From contig JAJDBP010000003.1 in the NCBI GenBank assembly GCA_029261295.1, forward strand, positions 33,543 to 97,542: a stretch of 64,000 bases of DNA, written 5' to 3'. Position 1 is the first letter of the stretch. Each line of letters starts with the position of its first letter. A model generated the notes under the pieces. The model saw only the letters and a list, made by a program, of their open reading frames with translations, did not search any database and was not told where the DNA came from. This stretch comes from Nitrospirales bacterium (GTDB lineage Bacteria > Nitrospirota > Nitrospiria > Nitrospirales > UBA8639). Of the stretch, positions 26,084 through 35,740 are shown piece after piece. Made by a program: the position numbers and the translations under genes.

Positions 26084-26863
26084 CTAAAATTCTGTTTTTT
26101 CTAGTGTACACCAAACAGGGGTATGGTCTGAAGGTTTCTCCATTCCGCGAGGAGTTCGATCAACTTCAGCAGTGACCAGCTGATCAGCCGCCTGGGGGGA
26201 AAGCATCAGATGATCAATGCGCAGGCCTTCGTCTCGGTTCCATCTCCCAGCTTGGTAATCCCAATAAGTATAGAGTCCAAGTTCTGGATGAAGGGCTCGA
26301 AGTGCGTCGCTGTAACCTAAGTGGCAGAGTTCTCGAAAACGTGCGCGAGATTCCGGTCGGCAGAGGGCGTCGTCAGCAAAGCCTTTGGGGTCGTATACAT
26401 CGTCATTGGTGGGGCAGACATTAAAGTCTCCAGCCAAGACGACAGGTTCTTCTAATGTAAGGAGGGATCGGGCATGGGCGATTAATCGGTCCATCCATTT
26501 GAGTTTATAGGAAAATTTTTCTGTTTCAACGGGATTGCCATTGGGTAAATAAATGGAGGCAATTCGAATTTTTCCTATGACAGCCTCTACATATCGGGCT
26601 TGTTCATCGGAGGAATCACCGGGAAGGGCAGTCTGTTCTACCTCGATTGGCATTTTGGAAAGGATGGCTACTCCGTTGTAAGTTTTTTGGCCAATGACCG
26701 TCATGTTGTACCCCAATTCGTCGACGGCCATTCTGGGGAATTGCTCCTCGGTTGTTTTCAATTCTTGGAGGAGGACGACATCTGGATCAGCTTGTGCAAC
26801 CCATTCGATAAGATGGGGGATTCGGACTTTTATAGAGTTGACGTTCCAGGTGGCAATTTTCAT
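26084..26863 (-). CDS. xthA: Exodeoxyribonuclease III
   Basis: 259 residues. The endonuclease/exonuclease/phosphatase fold shows ATWNVNSIKVR at the N-terminus, VLLQELKTTEEQFP (metal-binding Glu), LAGDFNVCPTNDDVYDP (catalytic Asp/Asn) and RIDHLMLSPQA ... PSDHTPVW (catalytic Asp-His). It cleaves abasic sites and removes 3' blocking groups in base-excision repair. It lies in line with polA on the same strand, separated by one small gene. Confidence 0.95.
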   Translation of the reverse strand: MKIATWNVNSIKVRIPHLIEWVAQADPDVVLLQELKTTEEQFPRMAVDELGYNMTVIGQKTYNGVAILSKMPIEVEQTALPGDSSDEQARYVEAVIGKIRIASIYLPNGNPVETEKFSYKLKWMDRLIAHARSLLTLEEPVVLAGDFNVCPTNDDVYDPKGFADDALCRPESRARFRELCHLGYSDALRALHPELGLYTYWDYQAGRWNRDEGLRIDHLMLSPQAADQLVTAEVDRTPRGMEKPSDHTPVWCTLEKTEF

Positions 26864-26891
26864 GGGATGAAAGTAAGCAACTTTTGAGCGA

Positions 26892-27182
26892 TTATGATGA
26901 CGTGGAAGATGAGGGTGCTTCAGTATCGCGTTGAAAGAGGACTTGAAAGCCTAGAAATTGTTTTTGAAATAAGGTCTTCAAAATAAAAGGGGTAATGCCA
27001 AAAAACAACACACAATAGATGCAGATTTCTAGCAAATATTGGGAGTCTTCTGAGACAGTACTGTTAAAGATCACAGGAACGGCCCATCCGACCGTCATGC
27101 TTACAAACATGAGAATGATCACATGCCTCCACACCAGAAACCACATGAGTTTCAACAGCTCTTTATATGATGGTATTTCCAT
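26892..27182 (-). CDS. Small membrane protein, unknown function
   Basis: 96 residues with two hydrophobic helices (VIILMFVSMTVGWAVPVIF and YLLEICIYCVLFFGITPFIL), a cytoplasmic aromatic/basic end and a Ser-rich tail. It fills the space between polA and xthA on the same strand (42 bp and 28 bp gaps). The ribosome binding site before 27182 is weak. Not recognised. Confidence 0.55.
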   Translation of the reverse strand: MEIPSYKELLKLMWFLVWRHVIILMFVSMTVGWAVPVIFNSTVSEDSQYLLEICIYCVLFFGITPFILKTLFQKQFLGFQVLFQRDTEAPSSSTSS

Positions 27183-27224
27183 TTTTCTTTGGCATCCTTT
27201 CGTTCAACAACATGTTCAGATTTT

Positions 27225-30086
27225 TCAATGCGCGTCATCCCAAGATGGGCCATGACCGACATCGACGGTGAGGGGAATGGCTAGCTGGAGGGCTGGAAGT
27301 GTGGCCGATTCCATGACCTGCTTGATGACCTGAGCTGTCTGTTCCAGCGCCGATTCCTGAACTTCAAAGAGGAGTTCATCATGCACGGTTAACAACATGA
27401 ACGCTTTGTCCTGTAAACCATGCTGTTTCAATGCTTGAGGTACACGGATCATCGCACGTTTTAAAATATCGGCGGCGGTGCCTTGTAAAGGCGCATTGAT
27501 CGCGGCGCGTTCGGAAAAATTGCGTCGTGCTGGATTGGTGTCGTGAATGGCCGGGACGTGGCACCGACGACCAAAGAGGGTTTGCACATACCCGTGCTCT
27601 CGGCAATATTGTTTCGTGCGTTCCATATAGTCCTGAATCCCAGGATATCGCTCAAAGTAGGATTTGATATAGGAGGCGGCTTCTGATTGTTCCACCTTTA
27701 ATTGTCTGGCTAAGCCAAATGCACTGATGCCATAGATGATGCCGAAGTTTATGGCCTTGGCTTTGCGCCGAATTCCAGAATCCATATTCTCTAATGGAAT
27801 ATCGAAAACCTGACTGGCGGTGAGGGCATGGATATCTTGTCCGTCCCAAAATGCCTGCTTTAACACGGCAATATCAGCCATATGTGCTAATAGTCGTAAT
27901 TCGATTTGGGAATAGTCCAAAGACATCAGCATACAGCCAAGTTTTGCCACAAAGGCTCGACGAATTTTTCGTCCTTCTTCCGTGCGAATGGGAATGTTTT
28001 GAAGATTAGGATCGGTAGATGACAACCGCCCCGTTGCGGCTGACGCCATGGCATACGACGTATGCACACGATTGGTCTGGGGATTGATTTGGTGAATGAG
28101 GGCTTTGGCATAGGTACTACGGAGTTTGTCCAAATGTCGCCACTCTAAAACTTTCTCCGGCAATTCATGCCCCTGTGCGGTCAAGGATTCTAAGACATCG
28201 ACCCCGGTCGCGTAGCTCCCGGCCTTGCTTTTTTTCCCGCCTTCCATTTTGAGATCATCAAAGAGCACTTCGCCCAATTGTTTGGGCGAACCCACATTGA
28301 ATGTTTTTCCTGCTAACCGATGAATGTCTTGTTCCAAGGTCAGGAGTCGCTGTGAAAATTCTTGGGAAACTTGTTTGAGTTGGGCCATGTCGACTTTGAT
28401 GCCTGTTTGTTCCATGGCTGCCAACACGGGAATTAAAGGACGTTCGAGTGTTTCATAGGCCGTCGTCAAATGTTCCTTAAGGAGACGAGGCTTGAGAGTC
28501 TGGTGCAGGCGTAACGTAATGTCTGCGTCTTCCGCCGCATAATCCAGAGCTTGCTCCAAGGGAACGTGGTCAAAGGTGACTTGAGATTTGCCGGTGCCAG
28601 TGACTTCTTTAAATTTGATGGTCGTATGTCTCAAGTACAGGTCCGCTAGGTCGTCCATGCCATGGCCATGCTTCCCGCCTTCTAACACATAGGAAAGGAG
28701 CATGGTGTCATCAACTGGAGAAACCTGGAGGCCATAGCGGGCCAAGACCACCATGTCGTATTTGATGTTGTGCCCGACCTTCAGAACGCTTGGGTTGGTG
28801 AGAACAGGCCGCAGCATATCGAGCACGGTTTGAATCGGAATTTGTTGGGGTCTTTCCGATTCCGGTTCAGCGTGGTCCAATAAGTCCATAGACGTGGATG
28901 TCCCCGGTGCCATATGCCCGACAGGGATATAGCAGGCATGTCCTTGTTGGAGGCAGAGCGAGATGCCAACCAGTTCCGCTCGTGTTTGATCTAACGACGT
29001 GGTTTCCGTATCAATCGCCACCAGTCCTTGTTGAAGTGCGCTATCAACCCAGATTTGCAAGGCCTCCACTGTTTGAACCAATTCATAGAGCGGTTGAGTG
29101 GGTGGTTGAGGGATAGAAGCTTTTGTCTTGTCCGAATCTGTTGAGGGTGAGGGGTCCGGCGCCTGTGCATTGGGTGATGCTGAAGATGGTCCTTTAGGAG
29201 CCCGGCTTTGAATGCGAGCCAGGATCGATTTGAATCCTTGGTCCATAAGGAATTTTTCCAAATGGACCAGATCTGGTTCGCGTCGCCCTAGTTGGCTCAA
29301 AGGAATCGTGAGCGGGACGTCATCTCGTAAGCGAACCAGTTCACGTGAAAGGCGGGCCTTATCAGCATGCTCCAGGAGACTTTCACGTCGCTTGTTCTGC
29401 TTAATTTCTGAGGCGCGGGCGAGAAGAGTATCCAAATCTCCGTATTCCTGAATGAGCAGCGCAGCGGTTTTTATGCCGATTCCCGGAACTCCAGGTACAT
29501 TGTCAGTGGAATCACCGGCTAATGATTGCACGTCCACGACCTTTTCAGGATAAACGCCGAATTTTTCATGAACTTGTTCCGGTCCGATCCTTCGGTTCTT
29601 AAAGGAATCAAACATGGTCACTCGATCCGAAACCAACTGCATCAGATCTTTATCCGAAGAAACAATAGTGACTTCCGCTCCCTCATTGACCGCCTCTTTG
29701 GTGTAGGTGGCAATGAGATCATCGGCTTCAAATCCCTGTAGTTCTATACAATCAAAGTTAAAGGCTCTTGTTGCTTCCCGTACAAGGGGAAATTGAGGCA
29801 CTAATTCTTCAGGGGGTTCGCCTCGATTAGCCTTATAGGTTGGGTCAATGTCATTACGAAACGTTTTTCGTGCAGTATCGAAAATGATCGCGATGTGATC
29901 GGGTTGCATATCAACCAGCAATTTCATGAGCATCGTGATAAAGCCGTAGACTGCATTCACCGGAGTCCCATCGGCACGAGGCTGGATTTGAATGGCATGG
30001 AAGGCACGAAAGATGAAGCCAGATGCGTCGACTAACACTACATGATGAATGGGTAGGTGTGAAGGTTGGTCGATTGGAGCGGTCAT
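27225..30086 (-). CDS. polA: DNA polymerase I
   Basis: 953 residues with all three domains. The 5' nuclease occupies ~1-310 (VLVDASGFIFRAFHA, DKDLMQLVSD, GIGIKTA helix-hairpin-helix). The proofreading domain keeps its acids (VAIDTETTSLD, NIKYDMVVL, YAAEDADITLRLH), so 3'-5' exonuclease should be active. The polymerase domain has DYSQIELRLLAHM (motif A), RRKAKAINFGIIYGIS (motif B, near residue 770) and LLTVHDELLFEV (motif C). It fills gaps in replication and repair. A Ser/Pro-rich linker (~300-335) separates the 5' nuclease. Confidence 0.97.
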   Translation of the reverse strand: MTAPIDQPSHLPIHHVVLVDASGFIFRAFHAIQIQPRADGTPVNAVYGFITMLMKLLVDMQPDHIAIIFDTARKTFRNDIDPTYKANRGEPPEELVPQFPLVREATRAFNFDCIELQGFEADDLIATYTKEAVNEGAEVTIVSSDKDLMQLVSDRVTMFDSFKNRRIGPEQVHEKFGVYPEKVVDVQSLAGDSTDNVPGVPGIGIKTAALLIQEYGDLDTLLARASEIKQNKRRESLLEHADKARLSRELVRLRDDVPLTIPLSQLGRREPDLVHLEKFLMDQGFKSILARIQSRAPKGPSSASPNAQAPDPSPSTDSDKTKASIPQPPTQPLYELVQTVEALQIWVDSALQQGLVAIDTETTSLDQTRAELVGISLCLQQGHACYIPVGHMAPGTSTSMDLLDHAEPESERPQQIPIQTVLDMLRPVLTNPSVLKVGHNIKYDMVVLARYGLQVSPVDDTMLLSYVLEGGKHGHGMDDLADLYLRHTTIKFKEVTGTGKSQVTFDHVPLEQALDYAAEDADITLRLHQTLKPRLLKEHLTTAYETLERPLIPVLAAMEQTGIKVDMAQLKQVSQEFSQRLLTLEQDIHRLAGKTFNVGSPKQLGEVLFDDLKMEGGKKSKAGSYATGVDVLESLTAQGHELPEKVLEWRHLDKLRSTYAKALIHQINPQTNRVHTSYAMASAATGRLSSTDPNLQNIPIRTEEGRKIRRAFVAKLGCMLMSLDYSQIELRLLAHMADIAVLKQAFWDGQDIHALTASQVFDIPLENMDSGIRRKAKAINFGIIYGISAFGLARQLKVEQSEAASYIKSYFERYPGIQDYMERTKQYCREHGYVQTLFGRRCHVPAIHDTNPARRNFSERAAINAPLQGTAADILKRAMIRVPQALKQHGLQDKAFMLLTVHDELLFEVQESALEQTAQVIKQVMESATLPALQLAIPLTVDVGHGPSWDDAH

Positions 30087-30234
30087 AATGGAAATTTTCA
30101 GGAGTGAATTAAGAGAGAAAAGATACCTGATAGGGAAGGCCGTGTCGACAAGTATTCATTCCCATTCCTACAATAGGAATCTGGCATGCTAGAATAGCGA
30201 ATCCCCTCGTTTTTCAAGGTAGGAACCCATTGTC

Positions 30235-32094
30235 ATGAGGAAATTTATGGTTGCTGTAGCCATTGTCTTGGTACTTCTTGTCTTGGTTCTTCTCTCTCTA
30301 CCGTTTCTTCTTGATCTGAATCGGTATCGAGACCAATATTTGCCAATTCTTGAACAAGCCCTTCATCGAACTGTGGAGGTGCAAGATGTTCGACTCACTT
30401 TTTATCCGACATTAGGCGTTCAGTTACGTGAGGTGGCCATTGGAGATGATCCTGTCTTCAGCTCCACCCCCTTTCTCCTGTTTCCCTCAGTGCAGGTAGC
30501 AGTTCAATGGAAGCCTCTTTTGCAACGACGGATTGAGGTGAAAAGCGTCGTCATTGAAAGTCCGGTTGTGCAGGTCGTTCGATCGGAAAAGGGAGACTTC
30601 AATTTCTCAACAATGGGAAGGGTTTCTACTGATGGGCGAACCTCCATAAAAGGTGCCGAAGCAAAGGATGGCGTCTCCCCCTTGCTGGGGGCCTTTGCAG
30701 TGAGGCAGTTTTCGATGACTGGTGGAACCTTGAAGTTTGAAGATCGTCTGCAGGAACCTTCGAAGGTGTATCATATCAATTCACTCATATTGAATACAGA
30801 ATCAGTGGCAATTGGAGAAACTGCTCGGGTTCAAATGCAGGGCATATTGATGCCGTATCAGATTCCACTTGATGTTTCTGGACGATTTGGCCCATTACAG
30901 GAAAATTTTGATGTTCCTACCTTTGATATTGAAGGTTTGGTCGGGAAGGTAGCCATCAATGCCAAGGGAAAGATTATTAAAGGACAGGTAATAGGAGATG
31001 TACAGATTCCCAAAGCCTCTACACGAGATATTCCAATGGACTTTGGTTTGAAAAAGCCCATAGAAGTCTCCCAACTGCAGGCGCATCTCGTCGCTTCGAT
31101 AATCTCAAGAGATCCGAAGATTGCCTCGGATAGGATGCGTATCGATCCTCTAACTATGAATCTTCACGTTGGGCAGTCAACCATTCATGTGACAGGGAAA
31201 GGGGTACCATCTCAGTTTTCTCTGGTCGGGCAGGCTCCTATATTTCATTCAGAAGACATTCCTGTTCCACATCAAATTCAAAAACCCTTTGCTTTGGAAC
31301 AACTCGAATTCTGGGCAGAGCTTCAGGGGGAAATGCTCAATGTGACTTCCTTGAAGGCGAAGGCCTTTGATGGCACGTTGTCTGCTCAAGGTATGCTGAA
31401 TCGTTGGAGCCCTCCCTTCACCTTTTCTACTCAAGGGGCATTCAAAGATTTTTCTGCTGAAGCTCTGATGAAGGTCATGCCACCAACCTCCCTGAGTCTT
31501 ACAGGAATCGGGGAATTCGAATGGAAGGTCAATGGACTTGTGCCATCCTCAGCTAGGCCTGAATTTGATGGTCCCACCAACGTCACTCTTCGCGATGGTC
31601 AAATTCTTGGATTTGATTTAATAAAAATCATTGAAGATTCTTTGCAAATGGCAGGAATGCTTGGGCCCTCCACCGGCACCACGAAATATTCTGTGATTGA
31701 GGCCCAAACAGCATTAGAAAAAGATGGTTTGGCTATTCGTAGATTAACTGGTACAGCACCAAATTTTTTATTACAGGGTGCGGGAAAAATAGGTTTGGAT
31801 CAATCTGTGAATTTAAAAGGCACAGTAGGTATTCACTCTTCAATGGCCGAAAAAATTATTCAACGGTTTCCTATGGCCAAGGTTGTCAGACAAGAAGGAC
31901 AGTTAACGCTGCCGTTTGTAATACGGGGGACCGTTCAGAACCCGAAACTTAAGTTGGATACCCAGTCTTTAGGAAATCAGGTGAAAAAGAAAATCGAAAA
32001 ACGGCTGGAAAAAGTCTTACAGGGAGATAATCAAGAATTACAAAAATTGTTAGATGAGGGCAAGGATTTATTGAAACAGTTTTTTAGAAAATAG
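30235..32094 (+). CDS. AsmA family envelope protein
   Basis: 619 residues. An N-terminal membrane anchor (VAIVLVLLVLVLLSLPFLL) is followed by DLNRYRDQYLPILEQALHRTVEVQDVRL, the AsmA start where LxxxTGRxVxI-like sequence follows the helix. The rest is mostly beta-strand, with a C-terminal AsmA-like region (GEFEWKVNGLVPSSARPEFDGPTNVTLRDGQILGFDL) and an amphipathic Lys-rich end. AsmA-like proteins are thought to bridge inner and outer membranes as phospholipid-transfer grooves. Divergent from polA across 148 bp that must hold both promoters. Confidence 0.9.
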   Translation: MRKFMVAVAIVLVLLVLVLLSLPFLLDLNRYRDQYLPILEQALHRTVEVQDVRLTFYPTLGVQLREVAIGDDPVFSSTPFLLFPSVQVAVQWKPLLQRRIEVKSVVIESPVVQVVRSEKGDFNFSTMGRVSTDGRTSIKGAEAKDGVSPLLGAFAVRQFSMTGGTLKFEDRLQEPSKVYHINSLILNTESVAIGETARVQMQGILMPYQIPLDVSGRFGPLQENFDVPTFDIEGLVGKVAINAKGKIIKGQVIGDVQIPKASTRDIPMDFGLKKPIEVSQLQAHLVASIISRDPKIASDRMRIDPLTMNLHVGQSTIHVTGKGVPSQFSLVGQAPIFHSEDIPVPHQIQKPFALEQLEFWAELQGEMLNVTSLKAKAFDGTLSAQGMLNRWSPPFTFSTQGAFKDFSAEALMKVMPPTSLSLTGIGEFEWKVNGLVPSSARPEFDGPTNVTLRDGQILGFDLIKIIEDSLQMAGMLGPSTGTTKYSVIEAQTALEKDGLAIRRLTGTAPNFLLQGAGKIGLDQSVNLKGTVGIHSSMAEKIIQRFPMAKVVRQEGQLTLPFVIRGTVQNPKLKLDTQSLGNQVKKKIEKRLEKVLQGDNQELQKLLDEGKDLLKQFFRK

Positions 32095-32154
32095 AGCGGG
32101 TTTGCGGTGCACTTGCTTGGGGGGAAGCAAGAGTAAGATATAAAGAAGTAATTG

Positions 32155-32562
32155 TTATTTTGGTAAAAGAGATGGTTCCGGAGATTTCGAAGGTATTCTT
32201 TCCGACACTTGGTTGACCAGAGCGCGTAATTCTCCCAAATCATAGGGTTTGCCTACAATAGCATAGGCCCCTAATTTCGTGGCCTTCTCGCGAATGTCCT
32301 GGTTGAGAAATCCAGTGATCATGATGATGGGGACATCGATATTTTTGGCTTGGTGTTTTAGGTGATCTAGGAATTCCAACCCTGTCATGACCGGCATGGC
32401 ATTGTCCAAGATTACGACGTCGAATGTCTGTGATTCAAGCAGGGCCAATCCCATTTCCCCATTATCTGCTTCTATGCAATGAAACCCGTCGTATTCAAAT
32501 ACCAAACGAAGAAGGTCACGACTCACTACATCGTCTTCAACAATGAGCATGGTTTTTGACAT
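32155..32562 (-). CDS. Single-domain response regulator (receiver only)
   Basis: 135 residues from ATG 32562 (AGAGAGGA site), the start that puts SKTMLIVEDD at the N-terminus; the longer 32646 frame adds 28 residues without homology. Receiver residues are intact: acidic pair VEDD, acceptor Asp in VVILDNAMPVMTG, Thr in IMITG, Lys in VGKP. There is no output domain. It resembles the protein at 6872-7240. No kinase nearby. Confidence 0.92.
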   Translation of the reverse strand: MSKTMLIVEDDVVSRDLLRLVFEYDGFHCIEADNGEMGLALLESQTFDVVILDNAMPVMTGLEFLDHLKHQAKNIDVPIIMITGFLNQDIREKATKLGAYAIVGKPYDLGELRALVNQVSERIPSKSPEPSLLPK

Positions 32563-32700
32563 CGGTGTGTTCCTCTCTTTAATTCCCATGTATTTCGTTC
32601 CTGTTCTCTTTCGATCGTAAATAATTGGAATTGACTCTCTACGCAAGCAAGAAATTCTATGATGACCCGTTACGCCTCAAGTCACATATTCTTGTCACGG

Positions 32701-32787
32701 TTATTGGTGGTTTCCTTTCCAAATGAAAAAAATTCCACCAAATAATCCCAATCCTGTTAAAAAAATGGCACTGAGTAATTCCAACAT
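32701..32787 (-). CDS. Candidate 28-residue single-pass membrane protein
   Basis: ATG at 32787 with GAGG 7 bases upstream. The peptide starts MLELLSAIFLTGLGLFGG and ends with a basic Trp-Lys-Gly-Asn-His-Gln tail: one hydrophobic helix, then positive charge. Size and plan are like the small subunits that stabilise membrane complexes. No homologue recognised; short length means chance is possible. Confidence 0.42.
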   Translation of the reverse strand: MLELLSAIFLTGLGLFGGIFFIWKGNHQ

Positions 32788-33087
32788 TCATTGGCCTCGC
32801 AAGATAGTAATGATTGAATCTAGCAAGGGTTGTACCAATGATAATATCCATGAACCCTAAGTTATGGTGGCTGAATGGAATGATGCAAGATATTGAAATT
32901 ATTATGGTTTGTGTTAATTATCAAATTTTCTCACTACAATTGGCGGTTTTAATGAATTTCAAAAAATAGGAAAATAGGTGCATGGGTATATCTCAATTGA
33001 TACACTATGTATCGTTTTTTCAAACGCTAAAAAGTCAGAAAGACTGTTTGTGGTTTTAGATGGTGTAGGAGAGTATTGAAAGAGAAG
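32788..33087. other. 300-bp AT-rich intergenic region
   Basis: Between the stop of the ABC permease and the small membrane ORF, both on the minus strand. No supported gene or clear terminator found. Confidence 0.4.
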
Positions 33088-35721
33088 TTATTCTTGGCGG
33101 AGAACAGAAAGAGGGGGGAACCCTAATAAACGGTACGTTCCTAGAAAACCAGTACAGAGGGCGAGCAAGATAGTGATCAGGAGACCGGTGAATAAGGCGG
33201 AAATATTCATGGTCCATGTGAGATCAAAGAAGAAATGTAAAATTGCCCAGGAGAGAAGACATCCGAGACTTATTCCAACGAGTCCTGCAAATCCCCCAAT
33301 CAAGCCAAATTCCGTCCCAAGAGAAAACAGTAATAGGCGACGACTGCCCCCCAGCGATTTCAAAATGGCGAGTTCATGGAGTCGCCGATACCGGTTGATT
33401 GAAATGGCAGCAATCATCACGATCGATCCAGTTAAGAGGCAGAGGAGAGCCAAAGCTTGTATCCCCATCGCCAGTTGCCGGAATATTTTTGCAATATTGT
33501 CCATGACGTCTCCCACATGTATAGCCGTCACATTGGGCATGGCTGATACAATGGTTTGTTGGAGAGGAATTTCTACCATCTTTGGAACTCGAGCGGTCGC
33601 AATATAGGTGATTGGTGCTCCATCCAGCGAGCCGGGCTCCACAATCATGAAAAAATTCATTGAAAAAGAGCCCCAATCCACTTTTCGAAAGCTGCTGACT
33701 TTCGCGACAAATGAAACCCCTTGAATATTTAAAGCGAGAGTTGACCCTATCGATAGTCCAAGATGTTTGGCGGCTTCTTCTTCTACCGAGACCCTTGGCA
33801 CTGAGTTGTTCGAAAGGGATGATGGGAGCGGCGGCTTGTCCCACCAATGACCCTGAGTCACGATGTTGTCCTTTGGGAGTTCCGGAAATGTGGTCACCAC
33901 ATATTCCCTTGTGAAATACCACCCGTTTCGTTTTCCTTTATGATCTTCAGGATGAATGGTCTGGCCATTGATGGTGGTCAATCGGGTTCGCACAACCGGG
34001 ACCAAATCGTAGGGGGCATTCGGAATGTGTTGTTCTAAAATCTTCTTAAATGGAACATATTGGTCCGGTTGGATATCAATAAAGAAAAAGGAAGGTGCAT
34101 TTTTTGGAATTTGATCTTCAATGAGCGCAAGCAAGGAATACTGGACCGTGACCAAGGTGGTTATCAACATCACACCAATTCCAATTGCCAAGGTCATCGC
34201 TTTGGTGAAATTTCCGGGACGTTGAAGATTATTTGTGGCATGGCGTAGCAAGAACTTTTGAGGAAATTTTAGGTGACGTAATATCCAAAAAAAAGCACTC
34301 GTTCCTCCCCATAAGACCAAAAGGGCAACAAGAAAGGCGCCAGAAAAAAAGAGCCCGAGAGACATAGAATGAGCCTGCCACATAGCTAACCCTAGTAGGC
34401 ATCCAGTGATTAGGAGACTTGTCATTCGTTGTACGCGATCCTTCCACCATCTTTTTAATAACACCATCAATGACTGAGTCTTATTGTGGGATGTTGCTCG
34501 GTCCACATCTTGGCGGAAAACAGTTGAGGGGGAAACCGAACGGATGGCTAGGAGAGGCCAAAGGGAAAATGCCAGGGTTGCTAAGGTGCCTACAGCCATT
34601 CCTCGAAGAATGGGGAAAATCGTAGGCTCAATAGGAAAATTATCGGGAATGATGCCCTGGAGCAGAAGAGGGAGCCCCTGGTGTAGCCCGGTTCCGAGAA
34701 TACCTCCAGATAGGCTCCCTATACTTCCCAGGAGCAGGCTTTGGGTGAGATAGATTTGGATGACCTGTGAAGAGTCTGCTCCGAGGGTTTTGAGTGTCGC
34801 AATTATCGGGGTTTTTTGAGTGATAAACCCTTGAATTGTACAGGCTACTCCAATGCCCCCTACCCACAGAATCGTCAATCCTATGAGTCCAAGGTAAAGC
34901 GTTAATTGGTCTAAAAATCTTCGAAGTCGTGGTTGGGCATCCCGGTAAGAACTCACCTGAACACCTTCCGGGCTGAGGCGTCCTCGAAGTTCCCCAAGCC
35001 ATCTCTCCAGATGGTTTGAGGAAGAGAGTTGTAAGCGGTATCGCTGGTGTATGCGGCTTCCCGTTTTGACCAGGTCCGTGGCTTCCAGGGCTTTTTGTGA
35101 AATCATGAAACGAGGACCAAGGCTAAACGCGGTGGCAATTTTATCTGGTTCTTTGACCAGCACACCTGTGATGATGAAATTGGCTTGGCCAATACGCAAC
35201 TCACTTCCCACATGTACATTGAGTCGAATCAGAAGAGATTTATCCGCGATGGCACCAAAGCAGGGCAGTCGATGACAGTCTTGTTGTCGTGGTACCAAAA
35301 AGTGCTGGATTGGTTGAGACGGTTCGACTAATAGATCCCCATAGAGTGGATAGAGGCTATCCAGAGCTTTGAGTTCAACCAATTGTGAAGAAGGTTTGAT
35401 GATCTGATGTTCGGTTTGGCTAGATTCAATAGCTGCCATTGCGGCTAGTTCAGTGATATGGGAAACGGTGATGTTTCGTTTAGAAAGGGAATCTAAGACC
35501 TCCTGCCCTTTTTTCGTCATGGTGCGTCGCCAGGACAATTCAATATCACCACCTAATAATGCGCGGGCATCTCCCAAGATAGCCTGTTCGACATTAGTGG
35601 CGAAGAGGTCAACAGCGACGATGGATCCTACGCCTATGGCAATACAAAGAAATAAAAATATGAAACGGGACCAGGAATTGGCTGTTTCGCGCCATGCTAA
35701 TTTAAGTGGGAGGGATAGCAT
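33088..35721 (-). CDS. ABC transporter permease, YbbP/FtsX type
   Basis: 877 residues from ATG 35721 (MLSLPLKLAWRE), the usual family start; ATG 35778 would overlap the ATPase gene by 38 bp. It has the layout of long MacB/FtsX permeases: one N-terminal helix (FIFLFLCIAIGVGSIVAVDLF), a large periplasmic domain, then two FtsX domains of about four helices each (e.g. LGLIGLTILWVGGIGVACTIQ and, at the C-terminus, LALLCLLTGSIVMIAAI and GLVGISLGCLLSWAILHFFF). These exporters move lipids or lipoproteins or act as envelope mechanotransducers. Gene order ATPase-permease divergent from a TesA-like esterase matches the E. coli ybbA-ybbP/tesA arrangement. Confidence 0.92.
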   Translation of the reverse strand: MLSLPLKLAWRETANSWSRFIFLFLCIAIGVGSIVAVDLFATNVEQAILGDARALLGGDIELSWRRTMTKKGQEVLDSLSKRNITVSHITELAAMAAIESSQTEHQIIKPSSQLVELKALDSLYPLYGDLLVEPSQPIQHFLVPRQQDCHRLPCFGAIADKSLLIRLNVHVGSELRIGQANFIITGVLVKEPDKIATAFSLGPRFMISQKALEATDLVKTGSRIHQRYRLQLSSSNHLERWLGELRGRLSPEGVQVSSYRDAQPRLRRFLDQLTLYLGLIGLTILWVGGIGVACTIQGFITQKTPIIATLKTLGADSSQVIQIYLTQSLLLGSIGSLSGGILGTGLHQGLPLLLQGIIPDNFPIEPTIFPILRGMAVGTLATLAFSLWPLLAIRSVSPSTVFRQDVDRATSHNKTQSLMVLLKRWWKDRVQRMTSLLITGCLLGLAMWQAHSMSLGLFFSGAFLVALLVLWGGTSAFFWILRHLKFPQKFLLRHATNNLQRPGNFTKAMTLAIGIGVMLITTLVTVQYSLLALIEDQIPKNAPSFFFIDIQPDQYVPFKKILEQHIPNAPYDLVPVVRTRLTTINGQTIHPEDHKGKRNGWYFTREYVVTTFPELPKDNIVTQGHWWDKPPLPSSLSNNSVPRVSVEEEAAKHLGLSIGSTLALNIQGVSFVAKVSSFRKVDWGSFSMNFFMIVEPGSLDGAPITYIATARVPKMVEIPLQQTIVSAMPNVTAIHVGDVMDNIAKIFRQLAMGIQALALLCLLTGSIVMIAAISINRYRRLHELAILKSLGGSRRLLLFSLGTEFGLIGGFAGLVGISLGCLLSWAILHFFFDLTWTMNISALFTGLLITILLALCTGFLGTYRLLGFPPLSVLRQE

Positions 35722-35740
35722 CTGGGATTGAGATTGGAGG

